A stretch of 64,000 bases of DNA from Massilia sp. Bi118 (GTDB lineage Bacteria > Pseudomonadota > Gammaproteobacteria > Burkholderiales > Burkholderiaceae_D). The notes beneath the pieces were generated by a model. The model did not search any database and was not told where the DNA came from. It saw only the letters and a list, made by a program, of their open reading frames with translations. Each line of letters opens with the position of its first letter. The stretch's first letter is position 1. A program made the position numbers and the translations under genes. The stretch lies in the NCBI RefSeq assembly GCF_918697865.1, contig NZ_CAKKMV010000018.1, positions 46,994 to 110,993 on the forward strand, read 5' to 3'. Shown here in pieces: positions 16,818-25,535 of this stretch.

Positions 16818-16848
16818 AGCGTAAACCTTCCAATAATGGCAAGGTCAA
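16818..16848 (-). promoter_or_regulatory. CueR-type promoter of the small HMA gene
   Basis: TTGACC (16848-16843) and TACGCT (16823-16818) on the minus strand are 19 bases apart, with a dyad ACCTTCC-N7-GCAAGGT (16825-16845) between them. One base differs from perfect symmetry. It precedes the ribosome site and ATG at 16788. Confidence 0.85.
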
Positions 16849-16903
16849 TGGGTTCCGAAATCGGCGATCTCGCAGCAGAGCCATGGCTCTTGCGTGTCGG
16901 ACG

Positions 16904-19900
16904 TCAACTTGCTCCTTCCGACACAGCCTGCTTGATCCTTGACTGTTGACGCAAGCCTCGTCGCCGAATCAGCAAGTAGACCACCGGCACCACGAACATC
17001 GAAAGCACCGGCGCCGTAATCATCCCCCCAACCATCGGCGCGGCGATCCGCTGCATGATCTCCGACCCGGTCCCGGCCCCGATCATGGCCGGCACCAGGC
17101 CGGCGATGATCACCGCGACCGTCATCGCCTTCGGCCGTACGCGCAACACGGCGCCCTCGCGGATCGCTTCGACCAGGTCGGCCTCGCTTCCCTTCCCTTC
17201 CGCAAGGCGCGCCTCCCAGGCATGCTTCAGGTACAGCAGCATGATCACGCCAAACTCGGCCGAAACACCAGCCAGCGCAATGAAGCCTACTCCGCTCGCC
17301 ACGGACAGGTTATGCCCCAGTAGCCACAACAGCCAGGCGCCGCCGGCCAAGGCGAACGGCAGGGTCGCCATGATCAGCGCAGCCTCGTCGAAGCGGCCAA
17401 AGGTCAGGTACAGCAGCACGAAGATGATGGCCAGCGTCGCCGGCACCACCACCCTCAGCTTCGCAACGGCGCGTTCCAGGTATTCGAACTGACCGGACCA
17501 GGAGATCGAATACCCTGCAGGCAACCGAACCTCCTTCGCGACAGCCTGCTGCATGTCCCGTACCGCCGACCTCAGGTCACGTCCCCGGACGTCGACATAT
17601 GCCCAGCCCGACAGTCGGGCATTCTCGCTCTTGAGCATGGGCGGCCCATCGTTGATGCGGATGGCGGCCACGTCGCCCAGCCGGATCTGGGCGCCCGCTC
17701 CAGTGAGCACGGGCAGATCGCGCAGTTTTTCCAGCGAATCGCGCACCTCGCGCGGGTAGCGCACATTGATCGGAAAGCGCTGCAATCCCTCGACCGTTTC
17801 GCCGATGTTCTCGCCGCCGACCGCGGCGGAAATCACGCTTTGCACGTCCGCCACGTTCATGCCGAAGCGGGCCGCGGCTGCACGGTCGATCTGCACGTCG
17901 ATATAGCGCCCGCCATTCAGCCGCTCGGCCAGGGCCGACGAGACGCCAGGCACCTTGCGCACCGCAGCCTCGATCGCACCGGTGACGCGGTCGATCTCCT
18001 GCAGGCTGGTCCCGGCCACCTTGATGCCGACCGGGCTCTTCACACCGGTCGCCAGCATGTCGATGCGGTTGCGGATCGGCGGCACCCAGACGTTGGACAG
18101 GCCCGGCACCTTGACGACCCGGTCGAGCTCCTCGACCAGCTTGTCCGGCGTCATCCCGGCGCGCCACTGGTTCCGCGGCTTGAACTGGATCGTGGTCTCG
18201 AACATCTCGAGTGGGGCTGGATCGGTCGCGGTTTCCGCCCTGCCCGCTTTTCCGAACACGGTCCGGACCTCGGGAACCGTCTTGATCAGGCGGTCAGTCA
18301 GCTGCAGCAGCTCCGCGGCCTTGCCGACGCCGATGCCCGGCAGCGCCGACGGCATGTATAGCAGGTCACCTTCGTCCAGCGGCGGCATGAACTCACCTCC
18401 GAGCCGGCTGACCGGCCAGATCGTCGCGATGGCGATCAGGGCCGCGGCAAACAGCGTGCCCTTCGGGTGGCGCAGCACGGCATCGAGCAGCGGCCGGTAC
18501 GCCCGGATCAGGAAGCGATTGAGCGGATTTGCCTCTTCCCTGGGAATCCTGCCGCGGATGAGGTAACCCATCAGGACCGGAATCAGCGTCACCGCCAGGC
18601 CGGCGCTTGCTGCCATCGCGTAAGTCTTGGTGTATGCCAGGGGCGCGAACAGCTTTCCTTCCTGCGCCTCCAGTGCGAACACGGGAATGAACGAGAGCAC
18701 GATGATGAGCAGCGAGAAGAACAGTGCCGGCCCGACCTCGGCGGCCGCCTGCTCGATCACCTGCCAGTGCGCTGCGCCTTCGAGCTTCCTGCCGGGATGC
18801 CGGTGGCTCCAGGCTTCCAGGTGCTTGTGCGCGTTCTCGATCATGACCACGGCCGCGTCGACCATCGCTCCGATCGCGATCGCGATGCCGCCCAGCGACA
18901 TGATGTTGGCGTTCACACCCTGGTAATACATGATGGTGTAAGCGGCGAGGATACCCAGCGGCAGGGAGACGATGGCCACCAGTGCCGAGCGCAGGTGGAA
19001 CAGGAACAGCGCACAGACCACGGCGACGACGATGAATTCCTCGATCAGCTTGTGCTCCAGGTTCGTCACCGCGCGCGTGATCAGACCCGAGCGATCATAG
19101 GTCGGCACGACCTCCACGCCCGCCGGCAGGCTGGCCTTGAGCTGGGCAAGCTTCGCCTTCACGGCACCGATGGTCTCGAGCGCGTTCTTCCCCGAGCGCA
19201 TGACGATGATGCCGCCGGCAACCTCGCCCTCCCCGTTCAGCTCCGCGATCCCGCGCCGCATCTCCGGACCGACCTGCACGCGCGCGACGTCCCCCAGCGT
19301 TACCGGCACGCCGCCAGCGCCGGTCCTCAGCGGAATGTGCCGGAAGTCGTCGAGGGAGGACAGGTAGCCGGACGCCCGAACCATGTACTCGGCCTCGCCC
19401 AGCTCGAGCACGGAGCCGCCGGCTTCCTGGTTGGCCTTCTGTACCGCATCGACCACGGTGGCGTGCGTAATGCCGTAGGCGCGCAGCTTGTCGGGGTCGA
19501 GCTGGATCTGGTACTGGCGCACCATCCCGCCGATGCTCGCGACTTCGGACACGTTCGGTACCGTCTTCAGTTCGTACTTCAAAAACCAGTCCTGCAGGGC
19601 GCGCAGCTGCGACAGGTCGTGCTTGCCGGTGCGGTCGACCAGCGCGTACTCATAGACCCAGCCGATACCGGTCGCATCCGGCCCAAGCGCCGGCTTGGCC
19701 TGCGGCGGCAGGCGCGACTGGATCTGGTTCAGGTATTCCAGCACTCGCGAACGGGCCCAGTAGGGGTCGGTCCTGTCCTGGAACAGGATGTAGACAAAGG
19801 AGTCGCCGAAGAACGAGTAGCCGCGCACGCTCCGTGCGCCCGGGACCGACAGCATGGTGGTGGTCAGCGGATAGGTCACCTGGTTCTCGACGATCTGCGG

Positions 19901-20071
19901 CGCCTGGCCTGGATAGGTCGTCCGGATGATCACCTGCACGTCCGACAGGTCGGGCAGCGCGTCGACCGGTGTGCGCTGCGCGGCCCAGATGCCCCAGGCC
20001 ACGAGTCCGACGGTCGCCAGCAGCACCAGGAAGCGGTTGACGATCGACCAGCGGATCAGGCGCGCGATCAT
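16904..20071 (-). CDS. cusA: CusA-type Cu(I)/Ag(I) efflux RND transporter
   Basis: A 1055-residue RND pump of the heavy-metal subfamily, full length. The helix-4 segment GAMVDAAVVMIENAHKHLE fits the CusA subgroup for monovalent Cu/Ag rather than CzcA-type divalent pumps. Met residues around GGEFMPPLDEGD and IDMLATGVKSP are candidates for the substrate triad. It spans the inner membrane and drives export with the proton gradient, in complex with CusB and CusC encoded just upstream. It overlaps cusB by ATGA at 20068-20071. Silver transport is likely but not separable from copper. Confidence 0.93.
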   Translation of the reverse strand: MIARLIRWSIVNRFLVLLATVGLVAWGIWAAQRTPVDALPDLSDVQVIIRTTYPGQAPQIVENQVTYPLTTTMLSVPGARSVRGYSFFGDSFVYILFQDRTDPYWARSRVLEYLNQIQSRLPPQAKPALGPDATGIGWVYEYALVDRTGKHDLSQLRALQDWFLKYELKTVPNVSEVASIGGMVRQYQIQLDPDKLRAYGITHATVVDAVQKANQEAGGSVLELGEAEYMVRASGYLSSLDDFRHIPLRTGAGGVPVTLGDVARVQVGPEMRRGIAELNGEGEVAGGIIVMRSGKNALETIGAVKAKLAQLKASLPAGVEVVPTYDRSGLITRAVTNLEHKLIEEFIVVAVVCALFLFHLRSALVAIVSLPLGILAAYTIMYYQGVNANIMSLGGIAIAIGAMVDAAVVMIENAHKHLEAWSHRHPGRKLEGAAHWQVIEQAAAEVGPALFFSLLIIVLSFIPVFALEAQEGKLFAPLAYTKTYAMAASAGLAVTLIPVLMGYLIRGRIPREEANPLNRFLIRAYRPLLDAVLRHPKGTLFAAALIAIATIWPVSRLGGEFMPPLDEGDLLYMPSALPGIGVGKAAELLQLTDRLIKTVPEVRTVFGKAGRAETATDPAPLEMFETTIQFKPRNQWRAGMTPDKLVEELDRVVKVPGLSNVWVPPIRNRIDMLATGVKSPVGIKVAGTSLQEIDRVTGAIEAAVRKVPGVSSALAERLNGGRYIDVQIDRAAAARFGMNVADVQSVISAAVGGENIGETVEGLQRFPINVRYPREVRDSLEKLRDLPVLTGAGAQIRLGDVAAIRINDGPPMLKSENARLSGWAYVDVRGRDLRSAVRDMQQAVAKEVRLPAGYSISWSGQFEYLERAVAKLRVVVPATLAIIFVLLYLTFGRFDEAALIMATLPFALAGGAWLLWLLGHNLSVASGVGFIALAGVSAEFGVIMLLYLKHAWEARLAEGKGSEADLVEAIREGAVLRVRPKAMTVAVIIAGLVPAMIGAGTGSEIMQRIAAPMVGGMITAPVLSMFVVPVVYLLIRRRGLRQQSRIKQAVSEGAS

Positions 20072-21612
20072 TTGCCGTCTCCAAGTACGGCGCCGCCCGA
20101 TGCGCGGGAAATCGAGACGACCTTGAACGTCCCGTCATCCGAGGCCTGGAATTCGAACTGCACGGCATCCCCGACCTTGATGTCCTTCGGCAGACCGCCG
20201 GCCGGTGGCACGAAGCCCATGGTCATCGGCGGCCACTTCAAGCTGGGAACCGGTCCATGGGAAATCGTCACCTCGTCGCTGGCTATCTGCTCCACCTTGC
20301 CGGTGGCGCGATGCGTGGGGGTTTTCGCCGGCATGGTGGGCATGGCGGGGTTGGATTCGGCGGGGCCGCCTCCGCCAAGGCGCTGCAGGGTACCGCGCAG
20401 GCTCGCCTCCGAATCGATCAGGAACTGGCCCGAGGCCACCACCTTCTGGCCTGCGCTCAGTCCTTTCACGACCTCGGTCTGTCCGTTCGCCTCGGCACCT
20501 GTGACGACCTCCACTGGCGCGAACCTCCCTTGATCGGATACCGTGATCACGGCGGTGCGGGTCCCGGTCTGGATCACGGCTTCGGACGGTACCAGCAGCG
20601 TTTCACGGCCTTGCGCCGGCGCCATGTGGATGGTCGCGAACATGCCCGGCACCAGCTTGCCGCCCGGATTCGCCAGCTCGATCCGAGCCTTCAGCGTGCG
20701 CGTGGCCGTGTTCACATCCGGCAGCAATGCCTCCACCTTGCCGCTGAACTCCGTTCCAGGGAAAGCCGGGCTGGTGGCCCGTACCGGCATCCCGGGCCGG
20801 ACCTGCGCCGCCGCACTCTCCGGCACCTCGGCATTGACCCAGACCGTGCGTAGGCCGTTAATCCGGAACAGCGGGGCCCCGAGCGAGACTGCCATTCCTT
20901 CACGTACCGCCAGCTCGCTGACGACCCCGTCGACCGGTGCCGTGACGGTGATGCGCGGGCTGACCTGTGCTCGTGCACTCACCTGCCTGACCTGTTGTTC
21001 GGTCATGCCCACCAGGCGCATTCGCTGTAGCGCCGCATCGAGCAGACCCGCGGTATCGCCACCGGCCGGCATGCGCTTGATGGCCAGGTATTCCTCCTGT
21101 GCGGCCACCCAGTCGGGCACATACAGCTGGAGCAACGCCTGGCCCTTGCGCACCGGATCGAGCGGCGCACGCACGAACAGCTTTTCCACGTAGCCGCTGC
21201 TGCGGGCCTGCAGCTGGACGAGATCGCGCTCGTTGAACGCGACATTGCCGACGGCATCCAGTGTGCTTGCCAGGGAGCCCTTCCGGACCTCGGCGACGCG
21301 GATGCCGAGATTCTGCTGGACGCCCGGGCTGACGGCCACGCCGCCTTCCGCCTGGGCTTTATCGGCATAGACCGGCACCAGATCCATGGCCATGAAAGGC
21401 GATCTGCCGGGCTTGTCGAACTTCTGGCCAGGCACCATCGGATCGTGCCAGTACAGGACTTGCCGCCCCGTTTTATCGGTTCCCGGAGCGGCGGCCGCAG
21501 CGGGAACTGCATCGCGTGCGCCCGCCCGAATACCGAGGCGATACGCACCGGCGCCGCTCAACCCGAGCACGAGCAACGCGCCGATGACTGCAATGATGAT
21601 GCGACGGTTCAT
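20068..21612 (-). CDS. cusB: CusB-type periplasmic adaptor with fused CusF domain
   Basis: A 514-residue membrane-fusion protein. It begins with an inner membrane anchor or signal (IIIAVIGALLVLGLSG), then a metal-binding segment (YWHDPMVPGQKFDKPG, later PFMAMDLVPVYAD), the lipoyl and helical-hairpin parts, the beta-barrel, and a C-terminal CusF-like OB domain from about residue 430 (TISHGPVPSLKWPPMTMGF) with the Trp and Met positions of CusF. In E. coli CusF is a separate protein; here it is fused, so copper capture and transfer are on one chain. It overlaps cusC and cusA by 4 bases each. Confidence 0.93.
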   Translation of the reverse strand: MNRRIIIAVIGALLVLGLSGAGAYRLGIRAGARDAVPAAAAAPGTDKTGRQVLYWHDPMVPGQKFDKPGRSPFMAMDLVPVYADKAQAEGGVAVSPGVQQNLGIRVAEVRKGSLASTLDAVGNVAFNERDLVQLQARSSGYVEKLFVRAPLDPVRKGQALLQLYVPDWVAAQEEYLAIKRMPAGGDTAGLLDAALQRMRLVGMTEQQVRQVSARAQVSPRITVTAPVDGVVSELAVREGMAVSLGAPLFRINGLRTVWVNAEVPESAAAQVRPGMPVRATSPAFPGTEFSGKVEALLPDVNTATRTLKARIELANPGGKLVPGMFATIHMAPAQGRETLLVPSEAVIQTGTRTAVITVSDQGRFAPVEVVTGAEANGQTEVVKGLSAGQKVVASGQFLIDSEASLRGTLQRLGGGGPAESNPAMPTMPAKTPTHRATGKVEQIASDEVTISHGPVPSLKWPPMTMGFVPPAGGLPKDIKVGDAVQFEFQASDDGTFKVVSISRASGGAVLGDGK

Positions 21613-22949
21613 GGCCTTGCCTCCGGCTGATTCATGGAAGGCGGCATACTGCGGCCCGATGGATAAAGAAAGTTCAGTTGCGCCCAGCGGTTTGCCGTCT
21701 CGGCCGCGAGTTGCAACGCCTGGAGGCGGATGTCGAGTTCGTTGCGCCGCGCGGCCAATACCTCGGCCAGGGCGGCCGTGCCGCCACGATAGGCGGCGAG
21801 AACGGCCGCGCTCTGGTCGGCGGCGAGGGGCTCGAGTTCGCGTTTGTAGCGGGCGAGGCGCTCACGGCCGCTGCGCCACTCGTCCAGCATCACCCGCACT
21901 TCCGCGACATGAGCGCGCAGCACCTCCTCGCGCTCGTCCCTGACCTGGTCGGCTTGCATGATCTTTGCTGCGAGTTCGCGGTCCTGGCGGTTCTTCTTGT
22001 CCCACTGAAGCGGTACCGACACCCCCACGGACAGCATGTTCGAATAACCCTGTCCCCGATGCTGCAGTGACACCTCGACCGACCAGTCGGGATGCCGGTT
22101 TGCCTCGGCAAGCCGGGCTTCCGCGCGCGCGATCGCTTCCTGGCGGTCGAGCACAGCGATGTCGGGGTGGTGCGCGAGCTGGCTGTCGAGGGACCCCGGA
22201 TCGAGCCTGACCTGGTCCATACCCGGCAAACCCACCAGCGCGGTATCGGCGTCGGGACCGGCCCAGCGCGTCAACACGCTGCGAGCCGTCCTAACACGGG
22301 TATCGAATTCGCTCGCCTTATCCTGGGCCGCGCCGATGCGGCCGCGGGCCGCAAACACATCGCCCTGGCTACCCTTGCCGGACCGGTAGGCAGCTTCGGC
22401 CGCATCCAGGTCCAGCTGCGCCTGGGTGATTTGTTGCCGGACGAGGTCGGCCATCTGCTTCGCGAAATACAGGTCGATCCAGGCCTGCGCGGTTTCGCGC
22501 TCAATCCGGGCAATGGCCACTTCCTTTTCCGCTGTGGCCTTATCCGCCGTCCGGTCCAGCTGTGCCGCTCGCAGGCGCCGCTTGTCGGACCCGGTCAGTT
22601 CCTGCGTGACGCCGATCCTGCGCATGGTCATGAAGTCGGAACCGATATTGAAGCGGTCTGAACCGCTGACCGGCAGGTTGTCGATGCCGGCGCGGAGGAC
22701 CGGGTCGGGCAAGCGCCCCGCGGCGACCGCGAGTTCTCGGGCAGCTGCGATGGAGGCGTCCTGTGCTGGCAGTGAGCGCGAGCGCTCCAGGGCGCGCTGC
22801 TGAGCCTCCGCCAGCGTCAGGCCTGCGTTTGCGGCCGTGGCCTGTTCATTGGGTAAGGCAAGGCACAACAGCATTGCGAGCGCAAGCGTCGAGCCGAACA
22901 CGTCGGGGCGACACGGGGTGCGCCTCCTGGTGAGGTGAAGGAAATGCAT
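21609..22949 (-). CDS. cusC: CusC-type outer membrane factor
   Basis: A 446-residue TolC-family protein for the Cus complex. The N-terminus has a signal peptide (GSTLALAMLLCLALPNEQATAA) without a clear lipobox, unlike E. coli CusC. Helical repeats (LTLAEAQQRALERS, later TAALAEVLAARRNELD) match the OEP domain. I chose the ATG at 22949 with GGAG upstream over the longer frame from 22985. It overlaps cusB by 4 bases and leads the cusCBA operon, preceded by a small hypothetical gene. Confidence 0.9.
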   Translation of the reverse strand: MHFLHLTRRRTPCRPDVFGSTLALAMLLCLALPNEQATAANAGLTLAEAQQRALERSRSLPAQDASIAAARELAVAAGRLPDPVLRAGIDNLPVSGSDRFNIGSDFMTMRRIGVTQELTGSDKRRLRAAQLDRTADKATAEKEVAIARIERETAQAWIDLYFAKQMADLVRQQITQAQLDLDAAEAAYRSGKGSQGDVFAARGRIGAAQDKASEFDTRVRTARSVLTRWAGPDADTALVGLPGMDQVRLDPGSLDSQLAHHPDIAVLDRQEAIARAEARLAEANRHPDWSVEVSLQHRGQGYSNMLSVGVSVPLQWDKKNRQDRELAAKIMQADQVRDEREEVLRAHVAEVRVMLDEWRSGRERLARYKRELEPLAADQSAAVLAAYRGGTAALAEVLAARRNELDIRLQALQLAAETANRWAQLNFLYPSGRSMPPSMNQPEARP

Positions 22950-23024
22950 GTAATAGCTCCAGAGTGCGAAGAACGGCACCGCCACGTGCTTAGCGTGGCG
23001 GAACGATGACTCGGCAACTGAAGG

Positions 23025-23417
23025 CTATAGACGGAAACAGCAGTGGCGTATCGCTATCGGTGGCGATGTGCCGGTGGCGTGCAGGAAGACCAAAGGAGGG
23101 GCTGGCGTCGCGCCCCTGTCCTCTGGCCACAGTAGGGACAGCGCAAACCCGGTCGCGACGAAAGGCATCACCAAGGGATTCGCTGGCTTCTCGAGCGAGA
23201 CGGTCTGTTTATGCGTGTCCGCGTAGCACAGCGCGGGACTTTGCTTGTCGGCCTCCACGCAATCCACCATCGCCTGGCCGGAACTGTCCAGCATCGGTGT
23301 GTTTTTGGCGGGACTCAGATTTGGACAAGCGTAAGCCGCCAGGGCCACCTGCATGAACAGGAGGCTCAACAGCGCGACAACGGCGCTCAGGAGGCGGATT
23401 CGGCGAGGATAGCGCAT
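23025..23417 (-). CDS. Small secreted hypothetical at head of cus operon
   Basis: A 130-residue protein with a hydrophobic N-terminus (LSAVVALLSLLFMQVALAAYACP), conserved-looking cysteines (YACPNL, VDCVEA, ALCYAD), a second hydrophobic helix (LVMPFVATGFALSLL) and a C-terminal HCCF. Small proteins of this layout are often encoded directly ahead of RND metal efflux operons in Burkholderiales. It is 75 bases upstream of cusC, so probably co-transcribed. Copper binding is an inference from the cysteines and position. Confidence 0.65.
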   Translation of the reverse strand: MRYPRRIRLLSAVVALLSLLFMQVALAAYACPNLSPAKNTPMLDSSGQAMVDCVEADKQSPALCYADTHKQTVSLEKPANPLVMPFVATGFALSLLWPEDRGATPAPPLVFLHATGTSPPIAIRHCCFRL

Positions 23418-23438
23418 TGGTCGATAGCAGATTTACAC

Positions 23439-23444
23439 ATTATA
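23439..23444 (-). promoter_or_regulatory. Likely -10 box of the cus operon
   Basis: A perfect TATAAT on the minus strand lies 21 bases ahead of the first gene of the cus operon. No good -35 is found at 16-18 bases, which fits a promoter that needs an activator such as CusR or CopR. That regulator is not encoded here. Confidence 0.4.
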
Positions 23445-23530
23445 AGAGTGCGATCCCGGTTGCGCTAGCAGTCTCTGATCCGTGCCCAAGCGACTCCACT
23501 GGAATCGCGCCTTCCGTCGACATTATCCCC

Positions 23531-23815
23531 ATGATGTTAAATCGCAACCCGATCGTGATTGCTTCCAAATTCGGTAGGTACGTTGACTTCGAAACCGGCA
23601 AGCGTCCTCCCGGACTGATCAGTCAACCTGCCCACATCAAGCAAGAAATCGAAGGGCTGTTGAAGCGCCTGCTTACCACTGGATGGACGGCAACGAGCGT
23701 AATCGCTGCTGATCTGATTCCTGGCCGTAGCCGCAGCCGGTCAGCTATGAACGCTTTAGCAAAGGGTGCAAAGCATACAAGTCTACAACCTGCCGTGTCA
23801 CCATCGAACGCCTAG
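23531..23815 (+). CDS. Small hypothetical protein between cus operon and integrative module
   Basis: An open frame of 94 residues (starting MMLNRNPIVIASKFGRY) whose body, DFETGKRPPGLISQP and IKQEIEGLLKRLL, reads like a real soluble protein. No ribosome site or known domain is seen. It sits where base composition changes from the copper cluster to the lower-GC module, so it may belong to the mobile element or be a remnant. The rest of the 438-base gap (23418-23855) shows only the cus promoter. Confidence 0.3.
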   Translation: MMLNRNPIVIASKFGRYVDFETGKRPPGLISQPAHIKQEIEGLLKRLLTTGWTATSVIAADLIPGRSRSRSAMNALAKGAKHTSLQPAVSPSNA

Positions 23816-23855
23816 TATGTGACATCATACGGCTGGCCTTTCGAGGAGCGTCCGC

Positions 23856-24092
23856 TCACGCTTCACCTTGATCCACGTCCATCATGTCCAGAACCCGCCC
23901 TGGCTTGATGTTTAAGGCCAAACTCAGCTTATAAATGGAAGTAAGCGTAGGCTGCTGCGCGCCTAGTTCAAGCAAAGAGATGTACTTTCTCTGTAGCCCT
24001 GCCTTGAAGCCAAGCTCTTCCTGAGTCAAGCCTGCTGCCAATCTCAATTTTCGCAGCACTTTTCCAAAAACTAGTGCAATGTTCTGTTCCAC
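23856..24092 (-). CDS. XRE-family helix-turn-helix regulator
   Basis: A 78-residue repressor-type protein almost wholly made of a Cro/C1-like HTH: LRKLRLAAGLTQEELGFKAG, then KYISLLELGAQQPTLTSIYKLSLALN. The GTG start at 24092 is chosen because AAAGGGGGG precedes it; the frame continues upstream to 24149 without support. A perfect dyad lies upstream at 24143-24160 in the divergent space with the next gene, so it probably controls itself and the divergent pair. Such regulators commonly control mobile element genes. Confidence 0.85.
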   Translation of the reverse strand: MEQNIALVFGKVLRKLRLAAGLTQEELGFKAGLQRKYISLLELGAQQPTLTSIYKLSLALNIKPGRVLDMMDVDQGEA

Positions 24093-24142
24093 GCTCCCCC
24101 CTTTGATGGGAGGGAACAGTGGGATACCAGCTAAGCTTTGTC

Positions 24143-24160
24143 TTCCCACTATTGTGGGAA
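24143..24160. promoter_or_regulatory. Palindromic operator between XRE gene and divergent cargo
   Basis: TTCCCAC-TATT-GTGGGAA is a perfect 7-4-7 dyad. It stands between the XRE gene and the gene at 24195, which suits an operator for the XRE protein. The overlap with both promoter regions is assumed from position. Confidence 0.55.
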
Positions 24161-24194
24161 TTTTTGGATAGCCTTATGATGTAAGCTTTTTAAC

Positions 24195-24650
24195 ATGATC
24201 GTCTCATCAGCCGGAAGACCCGTCCTCGCCATAATGATCAAAAACTTAGTGGAAGCGCACCCCAAAGTCTTCTGTGGGAAGTACCCTCAAGTGTCGCCTA
24301 CCATTCCAGTTGGATGGCACAGGTTATTAGATGAGTTTTGTCTACTACTGGAAGCGATTTGCGATGAGTATGAACTCGCCAGCCTACAGTTTCACAGTAT
24401 TCTTAATGAATCGAGTTGCCTCATCCTAAACTTTGATTTCGCTTGTGAGCTTAGCGAGAGAAAGGCCCAGACTATCGACGCTCGCGTCTTTGCTCTGAGA
24501 AATCGCAGTTTTTTTTCTTGTTCCGTCTGTGGCCATTTGGTCGAAAATATAACAAATCCTGCTCTTTGCAAAGAACACGAAAAATTAGCTAGCGCTTTTC
24601 CCACACCTCATCCACAAACAAACTCAAGGCTCGGGCCCTTTCCAAATTGA
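24195..24650 (+). CDS. Hypothetical protein with zinc-ribbon-like C-terminus
   Basis: A 151-residue protein of unknown function. The first 100 residues are a mixed alpha/beta region without a recognised motif. Near the C-terminus are FFSCSVCGHLV and ALCKEHEK, a CxxC followed by C and H, which looks like a small zinc site. An internal ATG (MIKNLVEAHP) is another possible start. It is AT-richer than the copper genes, lies divergent from the XRE gene and 75 bases ahead of the exonuclease, so the two may form one operon. Confidence 0.6.
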   Translation: MIVSSAGRPVLAIMIKNLVEAHPKVFCGKYPQVSPTIPVGWHRLLDEFCLLLEAICDEYELASLQFHSILNESSCLILNFDFACELSERKAQTIDARVFALRNRSFFSCSVCGHLVENITNPALCKEHEKLASAFPTPHPQTNSRLGPFPN

Positions 24651-24725
24651 ATTTTCAGTCATAATCTGAAAATCCCTAGTTTCTTCTCTTTACCGAGAAC
24701 CTAAACCGTTAAATAAAACATAGGC

Positions 24726-25211
24726 ATGTCATCTAATCATTTGATTTTCCTAGACACGGAGTTCACTAGCTTCGAATCGCCTGAACTGATCAGTCTTGGG
24801 CTGGCAGCTTCTACTGGAGAAGATTTTTACGCTGAAGTCCCTTTTTCAACTACTTCGGTTAGCCCATTCGTACACGAAGTAGTGATACCTCTTCTTAAAC
24901 AAAATTCGGCGGATTACTGCAAATTTGATGAGCTACATGTTCGCATCCTAAATTGGCTGACTGTAGTACGGACGGGTGTTGAGATCGTGCTTTGTTTTGA
25001 TTCGCAATATGACGAGATCTTGTTCCGAACTATCTTCGACGGATATCCTCCGCAATTCCTCCGCTTCCGCAATGTCGACAGGAACATCAATGAGTTCTTA
25101 CGACACGAATTTCATGTAAAAAATATGCTTCCGGAACATCATGCGTTAAATGATGCCATGGCAATGCGCTATGCTTTTCGAGAGTCATTGCATAGACCAA
25201 CCAGCCCCTAG
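24726..25211 (+). CDS. DEDDh-type 3'-5' exonuclease-like protein
   Basis: A 161-residue RNase H-fold nuclease. The first catalytic motif is FLDTEF near residue 9, with Asp and Glu; the third is HHALNDAMAMRYAF near residue 138, giving the His and Asp of the DEDDh class. The middle Asp is probably in CFDSQYDEILF. The small size resembles stand-alone exoribonucleases of the Rv2179c type. Substrate (RNA or DNA) is not known. It is carried next to the recombinase module and could serve in defence, RNA turnover or element maintenance. Confidence 0.75.
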   Translation: MSSNHLIFLDTEFTSFESPELISLGLAASTGEDFYAEVPFSTTSVSPFVHEVVIPLLKQNSADYCKFDELHVRILNWLTVVRTGVEIVLCFDSQYDEILFRTIFDGYPPQFLRFRNVDRNINEFLRHEFHVKNMLPEHHALNDAMAMRYAFRESLHRPTSP

Positions 25212-25535
25212 CCTTCTATAATAGCTTGGCGATGTATTTCAACTAGTTGCCAGCTTCGCCCGACATATAACCGCTAGACATATGGAGCGAAAACTTACGA
25301 CATCACGGTGATTTTTCCAAATCAAATGAACAGGGATGACATCTTAACTGATCTTACCCAGTCGCACTTTGAGAGAGCATCTAAGCCTTCGATTGAATTT
25401 GCGCGAGCAGCTTCTATTTCTCACATCGAAATTTCACCAACAAAGCAAAATGTGACCCAGTTGAATTCCCGGAAATTAGCAACGCTTGTCTTTGTGAATA
25501 ATTCGTTAATTTTGCTTCGCCATGCGAATTTTCCA
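25212..25535. other. AT-rich spacer without convincing gene
   Basis: About 320 bases between the exonuclease and the small protein of the recombinase operon, which converge here. A plus-strand frame at 25308-25601 overlaps the end of the opposite gene and has no ribosome site or domain, so I do not call it. No strong terminator was seen. Confidence 0.5.

Noticed and set aside
18467..20533. 688-residue plus-strand frame opposite cusA
   Set aside because: His/Arg/Gln-rich antisense shadow of a highly conserved RND gene.
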